Source: Catellatospora sp. IY07-71 (GTDB taxonomy: Bacteria > Actinomycetota > Actinomycetes > Mycobacteriales > Micromonosporaceae). From it: a stretch of 64,000 nt of DNA. Position 1 is the stretch's first letter. Each line of letters starts with the position of its first letter. The notes beneath the pieces were generated by a model, which had not been told where the DNA came from, ran no database searches, and saw only the letters and a list, made by a program, of their open reading frames with translations. Below, in pieces: positions 18,171 through 26,857 of this stretch. Where the stretch lies: the NCBI RefSeq assembly GCF_018326265.1, contig NZ_AP023360.1, forward strand, positions 2,905,501 through 2,969,500. The letters run 5' to 3'. Made by a program: the position numbers and the translations under genes.

Positions 18171-19118
18171 ATGCACCGACGCATGGCGGTTTCCGCTGTC
18201 CTTGCCCTGATAGCGCTCGCAGCATGCGCCTCACCCGCGAAACCCTCGGCCGGGGGCGACGTGTCTCCGGCCGCGGTGTCGGCGACCCCTGAGCCCACGC
18301 TGCTGACGCCCACGCCGACGCTGCAGCTCACGCCGTCGGCGCCGACGACGGCGCAGCCCCGGCCGCCCGCGCCCACCGTCCGGGCGATCAGCTGCACCGG
18401 GCGGATCGCCCAGAACCGGCCCGCCGCCACCGGCACCGGGCCCGGCGGCTCGGTGGTCAAGACGGGGAGCGCGGCGGTCGCGCTGACGTTCGACGACGGG
18501 CCGGACCCCGTCAACACCCCCAAGATCCTCGACCAGCTGAAGCAGTGCGGCGTCAAGGCCACGTTCTGCCTGGTCGGCTTCCGGGCCCGGGACAATCCGG
18601 CCATGGTCGCGCGCATCGCCGCCGAGGGCCACACCCTCTGCAACCACTCCTGGCAGCACCTGTTCGACCTGGCCAAGCGGGACGACACGTACATCCGCCG
18701 GGACCTGCAGAAGACCAACGACGCCATCCACAAGGCGGCGCCCGGCGCGAAGATCTCCTACTTCCGGGCGCCCGGCGGCAACTTCACCGGCAAGCTGGTC
18801 AGCATCGCCCAGGACCTGGGCATGAAGTCGATCTACTGGCACGTCGACCCGCGTGACTGGGAGAGCTCGAAGTACGGCAAGGGCACCCCGATGGTGAACC
18901 ACGTCATCGCCGCCGTCGAGCGGGACGTGCGGCCGGGCTCGATCATCCTGTCGCACGACAACGGCAAGCCGGACACGATCACCGCGTACCGGACGCTGCT
19001 GCCCTGGCTGAAGGCCCGCTACACGCTCATCGGCCTGCCGGAGCTGCCCGGCCCGCCGGCCGTGCCCCCGGTGACCGCGCCGTCCCCGGCGCCGTCCCCG
19101 GTCGCGCCGCTGCCGTGA
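18171..19118 (+). CDS. Lipoprotein polysaccharide deacetylase (NodB domain, CE4)
   Basis: 315-aa exported enzyme. A lipoprotein signal ends at ...IALAAC (Cys19), followed by a Thr/Pro-rich linker to about residue 75 and then a NodB domain. The metal and catalytic motifs are present: TFDDGPD (D108, D109), HSWQH (H159, H163), RAPGG, DPRDW and LSHD. It should de-N-acetylate chitin, peptidoglycan or another surface glycan. The C-terminal tail is Pro/Ala-rich. A perfect hairpin terminator follows. Confidence 0.9.
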   Translation: MHRRMAVSAVLALIALAACASPAKPSAGGDVSPAAVSATPEPTLLTPTPTLQLTPSAPTTAQPRPPAPTVRAISCTGRIAQNRPAATGTGPGGSVVKTGSAAVALTFDDGPDPVNTPKILDQLKQCGVKATFCLVGFRARDNPAMVARIAAEGHTLCNHSWQHLFDLAKRDDTYIRRDLQKTNDAIHKAAPGAKISYFRAPGGNFTGKLVSIAQDLGMKSIYWHVDPRDWESSKYGKGTPMVNHVIAAVERDVRPGSIILSHDNGKPDTITAYRTLLPWLKARYTLIGLPELPGPPAVPPVTAPSPAPSPVAPLP

Positions 19119-19134
19119 CCACTCCCCGGCGAAA

Positions 19135-19178
19135 CGAAGCTCCCGCCACGCTGTCAGCACAGCGTGGCGGGAGCTTCG
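19135..19178. terminator. Bidirectional hairpin terminator
   Basis: Perfect 20-bp stem (arms 19135-19154 and 19159-19178) with a 4-nt CAGC loop, between the convergent deacetylase and bsaP genes. It should stop transcription from both sides. Confidence 0.9.
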
Positions 19179-19190
19179 CTCATGCGGCGC

Positions 19191-19391
19191 TCAGCTGGTG
19201 AGCGTGCCGTGCTCGACGCAGGAGGCGGTCCAGCCGGTGGGCACGACCTGGACCTTCATCCGGCGGCGGCAGTGCGTGCAGTAGCGCGGCGGCTCCAGCT
19301 CGCGGGCCGCGCGGCAGCCCGCGTGGGCGGCGACGTCGGCCGGATCGGCCTGCCCGCAGCGGTCGCAGTACGTCCCCACGGCCGCGCTCAC
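19191..19391 (-). CDS. bsaP: Biotin synthase auxiliary protein BsaP
   Basis: 66-aa cysteine-rich protein directly downstream of bioB; its GTG start overlaps the bioB stop (GTGA). Cysteines at 9, 12, 26, 38, 41 and 58, in CxxC pairs, fit a small metal or iron-sulfur protein. Mycobacterial BsaP, encoded next to bioB, is known to be needed for biotin synthase activity and is thought to help regenerate its auxiliary Fe-S cluster. Size, position and Cys pattern match that family. Assignment is by position and pattern, not by alignment. Confidence 0.8.
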   Translation of the reverse strand: MSAAVGTYCDRCGQADPADVAAHAGCRAARELEPPRYCTHCRRRMKVQVVPTGWTASCVEHGTLTS

Positions 19392-20395
19392 AGCGTCGCC
19401 GACAGCGCCTTGACCGGCATCTTCAGCTCCTGCAGCAGCTCCAGATCCGAGGTCGCGGGGCGGCCCAGCGTGGTCAGGTAGTTGCCGACGATCACCGCGT
19501 TGATGCCGCCCAGCAGGCCCTCCCGGGTGCCGAGGTCGCCGAGGGTGATCTCCCGGCCGCCCGCGTACCGCAGGATGGTGCGCGGCAGCGCCAGCCGGAA
19601 CGCGGCGATGGCGCGCAGCGCGTCCTTGGGGTCCATCACCGGCTGGTCGCCCAGCGGGGTGCCCGGCCGGGGGTTGAGGAAGTTCAGCGGGACCTCGTCC
19701 GGCTGCAGCTCGGCCAGCTGCGCGGCGAACTCGGCGCGCTGCTCCAGGGTTTCGCCCAGGCCGATGATGCCGCCGCAGCACACCTCCATGCCCGAGTCGC
19801 GCACCATCTTCAGGGTGCCCCAGCGCTCCTCCCAGGAGTGCGTGGTCACCACGTTCGGGAAGTACGACCGGCAGGTCTCCAGGTTGTGGTTGTAGCGGTG
19901 CACGCCCATGTCCACCAGGTCGTCGACCTGCTCCTGGCTCAGCATGCCCAGGCTGGCCGCGACGTTGATGTCGACGGCCTCCTTGATCGCCTTGACGCCC
20001 TCGCGCATCTGCTGCATCAGCTTGGCGTCCGGGCCGCGCACGGCGGCCACGATGCAGAACTCGCTCGCGCCGGTCGCCGCGGTCTGCTGCGCCGCCTTGA
20101 CCAGCGACGGGATGTCCAGCCACACGGAGCGTACGGGCGAGGAGAACAGGCCCGACTGCGAGCAGAAGTGGCAGTCCTCGGGGCAGCCGCCGGTCTTCAG
20201 CGAGACGATCCCCTCGACCTCGACCTCCGGGCCGCACCAGCGCATGCGCACCTCGTGCGCGAGCTGGAGCGCCGCCGGGATGTGCTCGTCGGGCAGGCGC
20301 AGCACCTCCAGGATGTCGGCCTCCTCGAGGCCGAGACCCTCCTCCAGGACACGGGTGCGGGCGCGGTCGAGTACCGGTACTTCGCTGGTCGGCAT
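19388..20395 (-). CDS. bioB: Biotin synthase BioB
   Basis: 335-aa radical-SAM enzyme that inserts sulfur into dethiobiotin, the last step of biotin synthesis. The [4Fe-4S] motif is [13 protein letters not shown] (C71, C75, C78). Other hallmarks are YNHNLETC, the GGIIGLGE motif and [11 protein letters not shown]. The ATG at 20395 has TAGGGT (20402-20407) 6 nt upstream, indicating a leaderless mRNA. It forms an operon with bsaP and is divergent from bioF. Confidence 0.97.
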   Translation of the reverse strand: MPTSEVPVLDRARTRVLEEGLGLEEADILEVLRLPDEHIPAALQLAHEVRMRWCGPEVEVEGIVSLKTGGCPEDCHFCSQSGLFSSPVRSVWLDIPSLVKAAQQTAATGASEFCIVAAVRGPDAKLMQQMREGVKAIKEAVDINVAASLGMLSQEQVDDLVDMGVHRYNHNLETCRSYFPNVVTTHSWEERWGTLKMVRDSGMEVCCGGIIGLGETLEQRAEFAAQLAELQPDEVPLNFLNPRPGTPLGDQPVMDPKDALRAIAAFRLALPRTILRYAGGREITLGDLGTREGLLGGINAVIVGNYLTTLGRPATSDLELLQELKMPVKALSATL

Positions 20396-20464
20396 GGGCG
20401 TACCCTACAACGCGGCCTGTTCGGGTCGGCCGAAGGCCGAGTGAGTACGTGAATGAGTTGAGCG
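20396..20464. promoter_or_regulatory. Divergent bioB/bioF promoter region
   Basis: This 69-bp gap must hold both promoters. Visible are the leaderless-type -10 TAGGGT for bioB (20402-20407, minus strand) and a perfect hairpin TCGGCC-GAA-GGCCGA at 20426-20440. I could not find a clear BirA- or BioQ-type operator. Confidence 0.45.
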
Positions 20465-21601
20465 ATGGGTGACTGGCTGGGCACGCTGCGGCGTAAGGCG
20501 GAGCTGCGCGAACGCGCCGGCCTGCGCCGGGAGTTGCGGCCGCGGGCCGGTGACGACGCTCTCATCGACCTCGCCGGCAACGACTACCTGGGCCTGTCCC
20601 GGCACCCCGAGGTGCGCGCCGCCGCCGCGTCCGCGCTGGACGAGTACGGCCTCGGCGCGACCGGCTCCCGCCTGGTGCGCGGCAGCACCGACGCGCACAC
20701 GGCGCTGGAGATCGCGCTCGCGGACTGGCTCGGCGCCGAGCAGGCACTCGTCTACTCCAGCGGTTACCTGGCCAACCTCGGCGCGGTGCGCGCCCTGTGC
20801 GGGCCGCGCACGCTGCTGGTCTCCGACGCGCACTGCCACGCCTCGCTGATCGACGGCTGCCGCCTGGCCGGGGCCGAGACGGTCGTGTTCGCCCACGGCG
20901 ACCCGGCCGACGCGGCCCGGGTGCTGGCCGCCCACCCCGGGCGTCCGGCAGTGGTGCTCACCGAGTCGGTGTTCTCCGTGGACGGCGACCTCGCCCCGCT
21001 GGCCGAGCTGCACGCCGTGGCCCGCGCGCACGGCGCGCTGCTGCTGGTCGACGACGCGCACGGCCTCGGCGTGATCGGCCCGGCCGGGGCGGGCGGCGCG
21101 GTCGCCGCCGGGATCGCGGGCGAACCCGACGTGATCGTCACCGCCACCCTGTCCAAGGCGCTGGGCGGCGCGGGCGGCGTGGTGGCCGGCCCGCAGGCGC
21201 TGATCCGGCACCTGGTGGACACCGGCCGCACCTTCATCTTCGACACCGCGCTGCCGCCCACGATCACCGCCGGGGTCGGCGCTGCCCTCCGACTCGCCCG
21301 CGCGGGCGACCCGCTACGCGCGGTGCTGCACGAGCGTGCCGCGACCGTCCGCGACGTGTTCCGTGCGGCCGGGCTGGCGGTCACCGACCCCGCCGGCGGG
21401 GTCGTCTCGGTCGAGGCGCCGTCCGCCGAACACGCCTGGAGCTGGGCCGGTGCCTGCCGGGACAAGGGTGTGGCGGTAGGGTGCTTCCGCCCGCCGTCCA
21501 CCCCCGACAGCCGCTCCCGGCTGCGGCTGACGGTCAACGCGGGCGTGCCCGCCGCCGACTTCGGGCGGGCTTTGGAGATCATCGTGGAGGTGCGGCCGTG
21601 A
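20465..21601 (+). CDS. bioF: 8-amino-7-oxononanoate synthase BioF
   Basis: 378-aa PLP enzyme condensing pimeloyl-ACP/CoA with L-alanine to form 8-amino-7-oxononanoate. Motifs present are [10 protein letters not shown] near the N-terminus, [13 protein letters not shown], and the PLP lysine in TLSKALGG (K231). Length is typical. The stop overlaps the GTG start of bioD, so the two are coupled. bioA, needed between them in the pathway, is not in this window. Confidence 0.95.
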   Translation: MGDWLGTLRRKAELRERAGLRRELRPRAGDDALIDLAGNDYLGLSRHPEVRAAAASALDEYGLGATGSRLVRGSTDAHTALEIALADWLGAEQALVYSSGYLANLGAVRALCGPRTLLVSDAHCHASLIDGCRLAGAETVVFAHGDPADAARVLAAHPGRPAVVLTESVFSVDGDLAPLAELHAVARAHGALLLVDDAHGLGVIGPAGAGGAVAAGIAGEPDVIVTATLSKALGGAGGVVAGPQALIRHLVDTGRTFIFDTALPPTITAGVGAALRLARAGDPLRAVLHERAATVRDVFRAAGLAVTDPAGGVVSVEAPSAEHAWSWAGACRDKGVAVGCFRPPSTPDSRSRLRLTVNAGVPAADFGRALEIIVEVRP

Positions 21602-22332
21602 CGGCGCTGACGGGGATCGTGCTGGTCACGGGCACGGACACCGGGGTGGGCAAGACCATCACCACCGCCGCGGTCGCCGCGGCGGCAACCGCGTCGGGGG
21701 TACGCACCGCGGTGGTCAAACCCGCGCAGACCGGCGTCGACCCCGCCTACGGTGACGTGCCCGACATGGAGGTCGTGGCCCGGCTGGCCGCCCCCGCCAC
21801 CACCCGCACGCTCGCCGAATACCCCGATCCGCTGGCGCCGACCGCCGCCGCTCGGGTCTCGGGCGCCGAGGCGCTCGACATGTTCGAGATCCTGGACGAG
21901 ATCAAGAGCATCGCGGCCGAGCACGAGCTGACCCTGGTCGAGGGCGCGGGCGGGCTGCTGGTCCCGATGGGCCTGCACCCCGGCGGGGCCCAGTGGACGC
22001 TGGCCGACCTGGCCGTGGCGCTGTCCGCCCCCGCGATCGTGGTGGCCCGTGCCGGTCTCGGCACCCTCAACCACACCGCGCTGACGCTGGAGGCGATGGC
22101 CCGCCGCGGCATCACCGGCCACGTCGTGGTCGGCGCCTGGCCCGACCGCCCCGAGCTGGTCCACTTCACCAACCTCGCCGACCTGCCCGAGGACCTTTAC
22201 GGCCTGCTCCCCGACGGCGCGGGCGGCATCGAGCCCGGCGTCTTCCGCCGCAGTGCCCCGGGCTGGCTGAGCCCCGCCCTGTACGGCGACTGCGACGACC
22301 CCCGCACCCTCGCCGACCTCGACGAGGAGTAG
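21598..22332 (+). CDS. bioD: Dethiobiotin synthetase BioD
   Basis: 244-aa ATP-dependent carboxylase closing the ureido ring of dethiobiotin. The P-loop is GTDTGVGKT, followed by VVKPAQTG (substrate-binding Lys) and LVEGAGGLLVP. GTG start overlapping the bioF stop by 4 nt. A strong hairpin follows the gene. Confidence 0.95.
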   Translation: MTALTGIVLVTGTDTGVGKTITTAAVAAAATASGVRTAVVKPAQTGVDPAYGDVPDMEVVARLAAPATTRTLAEYPDPLAPTAAARVSGAEALDMFEILDEIKSIAAEHELTLVEGAGGLLVPMGLHPGGAQWTLADLAVALSAPAIVVARAGLGTLNHTALTLEAMARRGITGHVVVGAWPDRPELVHFTNLADLPEDLYGLLPDGAGGIEPGVFRRSAPGWLSPALYGDCDDPRTLADLDEE

Positions 22333-22350
22333 CAGCGGCACCGCACGGTC

Positions 22351-22388
22351 GGCGAAGCCCCGCTCGGTGAGCTGAGCGGGACTTCGCC
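22351..22388. terminator. Bidirectional hairpin terminator
   Basis: Stem of 15 nt per arm (22351-22365 with 22374-22388, one C/A mismatch) and an 8-nt loop, between the convergent bioD and 79-aa protein genes. Confidence 0.85.
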
Positions 22389-22406
22389 GGGCGCGGCGCC
22401 CAGCGG

Positions 22407-22646
22407 CTACCTGCCGGCGGCCGGGCCGCCGGGCAGCTTGCCGGTCGCCAGCATGATGTACGCCCGCGTGAACGACTCGGCGCTGGCCGAGTTGTGCTGG
22501 TTGTGCTGGCTGTTCTGGGCGTGGTGCTTCGCCCGCTGCAGGAGCGCCTTCTTCGTCTCCAGCTCCAGCATCTCGATGTCCTCCAGCAGCTGGTTGCGGT
22601 GCTGGTGGGCCTGCTGGTGCGAGGTCGGGGTCGCGATCGCGGTCAT
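22407..22646 (-). CDS. 79-aa His/Gln/Asn-rich small protein
   Basis: Small ORF with a good ribosome site (GGAGG) before its ATG. An amphipathic, charged helix (LLEDIEMLELETKKALLQRA) is followed by a HAQNSQHNQHNSASAES stretch and the ending YIMLATGKLPGGPAAGR. There are no cysteines or membrane segments. I do not recognise a family. It follows the P450 gene by 130 bp in the same direction and could be co-transcribed with it. Precursor peptide, regulator or neither: the sequence does not decide. Confidence 0.6.
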   Translation of the reverse strand: MTAIATPTSHQQAHQHRNQLLEDIEMLELETKKALLQRAKHHAQNSQHNQHNSASAESFTRAYIMLATGKLPGGPAAGR

Positions 22647-22776
22647 GTGTGCCTCCGAGGTGTTCGATGCGTATCCGCACCGGAAACCTCCGCCGGCCGC
22701 GACTGGATGCGCCCTGGCTCGATTCAGCGATGCGGATGCACCGAGCTCGGCGACGGCCGATCCCGGGGGGTGGGTC

Positions 22777-23973
22777 TCAGCGGGTTGCGGCCGGGCGGCG
22801 GACGGTGAACGTGTCGGGAATGCGGAAGCTGAGGTTGTCGGGGCACCACGGGGCACGGACGACTTCGACGCCGCGCAGCAGCGGCGCGGTCTCGGCGACC
22901 ACCACGGCGGACTCCATCCGCGACAGCTGCGCGCCGACGCAGCGGTGACTGCCCGCACCGAAGGCCAGGTGGCGCCGCGAGCCGCGCTGGCCGGGCACGA
23001 ACTCGTGCGGGTGCTCGGCGACCTCGGCTCCGGCACGCGCCAGCCACAGCACGATGCTCGCCCCGGCGCGGATCGGGAAGCCGTCCAGCTCGGTGTCGCG
23101 GGCCGCGATCCGGCGCCAGGTCGGGATCGGCGGGACCAGGCGCAGCCCCTCCTCGACGACGTCGTCCACGGCGACCGTGCCGCGGGCGAGCCCGGCCGGC
23201 ACCGCGGGCTCCTGGGTGAGCCGGTGCAGCAGCAGCGTCAGGAACTGCGAGGTCGTCTCCTGACCGGCGACGAGCAGGAAGAACAGCGCCCCGGTCGGGG
23301 TGTCCTTCGGCAGGCCGTGGGCGGCGGTGTATTCGCGCAGCTCACCCACCAGCCCTCCGGCGGTCGCCGCGAACTCGCGCAGCACGGCGTGGAAGCGCCC
23401 GACGGTCGCGGCGAGCACGTCCTGCCGCGCGGCGTCGAGCGGCGCCCAGAACAGTTCGAGGGCGGCCCGGGAGAACTCCTTGACCACGGCCGCGTCGGCG
23501 GCGGGCAGCTCGACCAGCCGGGCCAGCACCAGCAGCGGCAGGTCCGCGGTGAGATCGGCGTACAGGTCGACGGCCTCTCCCGCGTGCAGCCGGGCGGACA
23601 GCGCGGCGACGCGGCGCCGGACCAGCCCGGTCAGCCACGGCCGCAGTGCCTCGACCCGGTCGGGGTGCAGGGCGCGCGCGGTGATCTCGCGGATCGCGGG
23701 ATGGGACGCGCCGCCGTTGTTGGCCAGGGTCGCGGGCAGCCGGAAGCCGTACGACGTCAGCACGCGCAGCGCGCTCACCGGCATCGGGCTGATCGCGTCG
23801 AGGGCGTTGTCGGGGCGGAACGTGTCCGGGTCGGCCAGCACCCGCTTGATGAGCCGGTGCCGGGTCACCACGACGTGGCGTGCGCCCACGTGGTCGGCGA
23901 CCTCGACGGTGTCTTCGGCCCGCCCGTCGATGTCGAAAGGCTGGTCCCAGGTACGGAACAGCACGCCGCACAC
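22777..23973 (-). CDS. Cytochrome P450
   Basis: 398-aa class I bacterial P450. The heme-ligand loop is FGAGSHRCVG with Cys345, the I-helix oxygen-activation motif is AGQETT, and the K-helix ExxR is EEGLR. It is soluble, without a membrane anchor. The GTG at 23973 gives the normal length; an upstream ATG at 24051 would overlap the alcohol dehydrogenase gene by 53 nt. No ferredoxin is adjacent. It lies 25 bp after the alcohol dehydrogenase gene, suggesting co-transcription and perhaps a shared oxidation pathway. Substrate unknown. Confidence 0.88.
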   Translation of the reverse strand: MCGVLFRTWDQPFDIDGRAEDTVEVADHVGARHVVVTRHRLIKRVLADPDTFRPDNALDAISPMPVSALRVLTSYGFRLPATLANNGGASHPAIREITARALHPDRVEALRPWLTGLVRRRVAALSARLHAGEAVDLYADLTADLPLLVLARLVELPAADAAVVKEFSRAALELFWAPLDAARQDVLAATVGRFHAVLREFAATAGGLVGELREYTAAHGLPKDTPTGALFFLLVAGQETTSQFLTLLLHRLTQEPAVPAGLARGTVAVDDVVEEGLRLVPPIPTWRRIAARDTELDGFPIRAGASIVLWLARAGAEVAEHPHEFVPGQRGSRRHLAFGAGSHRCVGAQLSRMESAVVVAETAPLLRGVEVVRAPWCPDNLSFRIPDTFTVRRPAATR

Positions 23974-23998
23974 GGTACTAGGCAGGCTGAAGCGGCGT

Positions 23999-25042
23999 TC
24001 AGGGGAGGGCTCGCGGGGTGATGACGGTGATGCCGGTGGGCGGCGCGTCACCCATCGCGACCAGCGCCGCGGGCACCTCGTCGAGCCCGATGTGCCGGGT
24101 GACGAGCGCGTCGGGCCGCAGCCGCCCGGCGGCGACGAGGTCGAGCATCGGGCCGTAGTCGGCGGCGGCCATGCCGTGGCTGCCGAGGATCTCCAGCTCC
24201 CAGCCGATGACCCGGCCCATCGGCAGCTCGGGCGCGCCGTGCGGGAGCAGCCCGACCTGCACGTGCCGCCCGCTGCGGCGCAGGCCGAGGATGGCCGCGG
24301 CGCACACGGCCGGGCTGCCCAGGGCGTCCAGCGACAGGTGCGCCCCGCCGCCGGTCAGCTCGCGCACCGCCGCGACGGGATCGATCGCCGCGGCGTTCAC
24401 GCAGGCCTCGGCCCCGTGCTCGCGGGCCAGGTCGAGCGCGCCGGGGGACACGTCGACGGCGATCACGCGCGCGTCGTACGCCGCGGCGATCATCACCGCC
24501 GAGAGGCCGACGCCGCCGCAGCCGTGCACGGCCACCCACTCGCCGGCGGCGACCCTGCCCTGCGCGACGACGGCACGGTACGCCGTGGCGAAGCGGCAGC
24601 CCAGCGCGGCCGCCGCGGCGAAGCTCAGCCCTTCCGGCAGCGCGACGAGGTTCAGGTCCGCGTGGTCGATCGCGACGTACTCGGCGAACGAGCCGCGGTG
24701 GGTGAAGCCCGGCTGGGTCTGGTGTTCGCAGACCTGCGTCGCGCCGCGGCGGCACGGCTCGCACTCCCCGCAGCCGCACACGAACGGCACGGTGACCCGG
24801 TCCCCGGCCCGCCACCTCGTGACCGCCCCGCCGACCGTGTGCACGGTGCCGGCCAGCTCATGCCCCGGCACGTGTGGGAACGCGGCGATGTCCGGGTCGT
24901 GGCCCATCCAGCCGTGCCAGTCGCTGCGGCACAGTCCCGTCGCCTCCACCTTGATCACACAGCCGTGCGCCGCCGGTATCGGCTCCGGCAGGTCCCGCAC
25001 GTCAGGCTGCTGTCCAAAGGCGTCGTAGGCGACCGCGCGCAC
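23999..25042 (-). CDS. Zinc-dependent alcohol dehydrogenase (MDR family)
   Basis: 347-aa medium-chain dehydrogenase. Catalytic zinc ligands are C38 and the GHE motif (H61, E62). Structural zinc cysteines are C91, C94, C97 and C105. The Rossmann motif is VHGCGGVGLSAV. It would oxidise an alcohol with NAD(P)+. ATG start at 25042. It is the first gene of a likely two- or three-gene unit with the P450 and the 79-aa protein. Confidence 0.9.
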   Translation of the reverse strand: MRAVAYDAFGQQPDVRDLPEPIPAAHGCVIKVEATGLCRSDWHGWMGHDPDIAAFPHVPGHELAGTVHTVGGAVTRWRAGDRVTVPFVCGCGECEPCRRGATQVCEHQTQPGFTHRGSFAEYVAIDHADLNLVALPEGLSFAAAAALGCRFATAYRAVVAQGRVAAGEWVAVHGCGGVGLSAVMIAAAYDARVIAVDVSPGALDLAREHGAEACVNAAAIDPVAAVRELTGGGAHLSLDALGSPAVCAAAILGLRRSGRHVQVGLLPHGAPELPMGRVIGWELEILGSHGMAAADYGPMLDLVAAGRLRPDALVTRHIGLDEVPAALVAMGDAPPTGITVITPRALP

Positions 25043-25132
25043 GTGCGTACCTCCCCGGGAACCCGCGGCCGGGCGCCCGGCCGCGTGCCCAGCACGATAC
25101 GTCGATCACCAGCGCCCGCACAGCGCCCGCCG

Positions 25133-26668
25133 TCAGGCGAGCGGCTCCGGGCGGCGGTAGGCGACGCCGAGGGCGTCGAAGCGGGCCAGCATCACGTCGA
25201 GGCGGGCGCGGAAGTCGGCGTACTCGCCGCGGGTGCCCCAGCCGGCCTCGGCGATCGCGGACAGGCGCGGGAGCAGGCTGTACGCCGCCCGCCCCACCGT
25301 CGGCAGGTACTCGCCCCACAGGTTGCCCTGCACGCCGATCACCCGGTTGCCGCCGTCGGGCGCGTCGGCCGGCTCGGGGTCGTAGCCGTACACCCGGTCC
25401 AGGGGGCTGTGCCCGCCGATGCTGAGCGGCTCCCCGGCCTGGTCCGACTCGGCGTGGTCGAGGTAGACGTGGCTCTGCGGGGTGGCCACCACGTCGTGCC
25501 CGGCCTCCAGCGCCGCGGCCACCTTGGCCTCGTCCCGCCAGGCCATGACCACCGCGTCGGCGGGCGCGCCCCGCTTGACCAGCTCGTCCCAGACCACGAC
25601 GCGGCGGCCGTGGGTGCGCAGGTGGTCGGCGAGCACGGTGATCCACCACCCGAGCAGGTCCTCCGGGTCGGTGAGCCCGAGCTGCGCCATGCGCTCCCGC
25701 GCGGCCGGGTTGGCCGCCCACTCGCCGGGCGGCACCTCGTCCCCGCCGAGGTGCACGTACGCCGCCGGGAACACGTCGACCAGCTCGTCGAGCACGTGCC
25801 GCATGAAGTCGACCGTGGCGTCGTCGCAGTTGAGCACGGTGGAGTAGACGCCCCACCGGGTGCCGGTCTCCAGCCGCGCGGCGGAATCGTTGCCCAGCTC
25901 CGGGTAGGCCGCGATGGCGGCGGTGGTGTGCCCCGGCAGGTCGATCTCGGGCACCACGGTCACCCCGCGTCGGGCCGCGTACGCGACCAGCTCGCGCAAC
26001 TCGTCCTGGGTGTACCAGCCGTCGTGCGGGGTGCGGTCGGCCTGCTTGATGTTCTCGTGGCCGACCGGCGACTCGCGCCGCCGCGCGCCGACCTCGGTGA
26101 GGCGCGGGTAGCGCCGGACCTCGAAGCGCCAGCCCTGGTCCTCGGTGAGGTGCAGGTGCAGCACGTTCATCCGGTGCAGCGCGAGCAGGTCGACGACGGT
26201 GCGCAGCCAGCTCACCGGCTGGTGCCAGCGGGCCACGTCGATCAGCACGCCGCGCCACGGGTAGCGGGGCCGGTCGGTGATCTCGGCGTACGGCACCCGC
26301 CACGCCACATCGGCGCGGGTGCTGCCGCAGGCCTCCGGCGGCAGCAGCTGGCGCAGCGCCTGCACCGCCCAGCGCAGCCCGGCCGGCGTGCCGGCGACCG
26401 CGCGCACGCCGGAGCCGTCGACGGTGAGCCGGTAGCCCTCGTCGCTCAGCTCGGTGTCGGCCGAGTCCAGGGTGAACACCAGCTCGGCGGTGTCCGCCGC
26501 GGCGTCGGGCAGCGGCAGGCCGGTGGCCGGGCTCAGCAGCTCCCGCAGCAGATCGGCGATCTCCGCCGGGGCGTGCACTGCGCTGGCGGCACTCAGCTCG
26601 TGGTTTCCCGGGGCGGTCGAGTACGAGGTCGGGCGCGGAATCAGCACGTCGGCTCCTTCGAGGCTCAC
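25133..26668 (-). CDS. GH20 beta-N-acetylhexosaminidase
   Basis: 511-aa glycoside hydrolase releasing terminal GlcNAc or GalNAc from chito-oligosaccharides or glycans. An N-terminal GH20b-like domain is followed by the TIM barrel starting RYPWRGVLIDVARWHQP. The catalytic pair is in HLGGDEVP (D310, E311). No signal peptide is evident, so it is probably cytoplasmic. GTG start. LacI-type palindromes lie between it and the divergent LacI gene, which probably controls it. Confidence 0.92.
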   Translation of the reverse strand: MSLEGADVLIPRPTSYSTAPGNHELSAASAVHAPAEIADLLRELLSPATGLPLPDAAADTAELVFTLDSADTELSDEGYRLTVDGSGVRAVAGTPAGLRWAVQALRQLLPPEACGSTRADVAWRVPYAEITDRPRYPWRGVLIDVARWHQPVSWLRTVVDLLALHRMNVLHLHLTEDQGWRFEVRRYPRLTEVGARRRESPVGHENIKQADRTPHDGWYTQDELRELVAYAARRGVTVVPEIDLPGHTTAAIAAYPELGNDSAARLETGTRWGVYSTVLNCDDATVDFMRHVLDELVDVFPAAYVHLGGDEVPPGEWAANPAARERMAQLGLTDPEDLLGWWITVLADHLRTHGRRVVVWDELVKRGAPADAVVMAWRDEAKVAAALEAGHDVVATPQSHVYLDHAESDQAGEPLSIGGHSPLDRVYGYDPEPADAPDGGNRVIGVQGNLWGEYLPTVGRAAYSLLPRLSAIAEAGWGTRGEYADFRARLDVMLARFDALGVAYRRPEPLA

Positions 26669-26683
26669 CGCCAGGAAAGCGGC

Positions 26684-26701
26684 TTGGAAAGCGGTTTCTA
26701 A
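26684..26701. promoter_or_regulatory. LacI-type operator in front of the GH20 gene
   Basis: TTGGAAAGCGGTTTCTAA is an imperfect palindrome (7 of 9 pairs) with the central C-G step typical of LacI-family sites. A further half-site GGAAAGCGG lies just beside it at 26674. It sits 16 bp upstream of the GH20 start. Confidence 0.6.
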
Positions 26702-26798
26702 AGCCGTCGCCGCGGACGTTAGTACAGCTTCTTAACAGTAGTCAAGGTTAGCGCAGGCCGCCGCACGATCCGCCGTGGACAGCCGTCGGTGCGCCGCG

Positions 26799-26815
26799 TA
26801 GGGTAAACGCTTTCT
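26799..26815 (+). promoter_or_regulatory. -10 element and overlapping operator of the divergent LacI gene
   Basis: A TAGGGT hexamer (26799-26804) is followed at once by TAAACGCTTTC (26804-26814), a LacI-type half palindrome covering the expected transcription start. This suggests autoregulation of the LacI gene that starts at 26858. Confidence 0.5.
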
Positions 26816-26857
26816 GATTTGGTTTCCCCTGCTCGCCCTCGTCCCAAGGGTTACCTC

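Noticed and set aside
20396-20464. Biotin repressor (BirA or BioQ) operator between bioB and bioF
   Set aside because: No inverted repeat resembling the known operators was found; only a small GGCC-rich hairpin is present.
22407-22646. RiPP precursor modified by the adjacent P450
   Set aside because: No leader/core boundary, no aromatic core motif and no peptidase or exporter nearby. Kept only as an unassigned small protein.
23300-26701. Very long open frame on the plus strand opposite P450, alcohol dehydrogenase and GH20 genes
   Set aside because: Low-complexity Arg/Gly/Val translation with no domains; the minus-strand genes are unambiguous.
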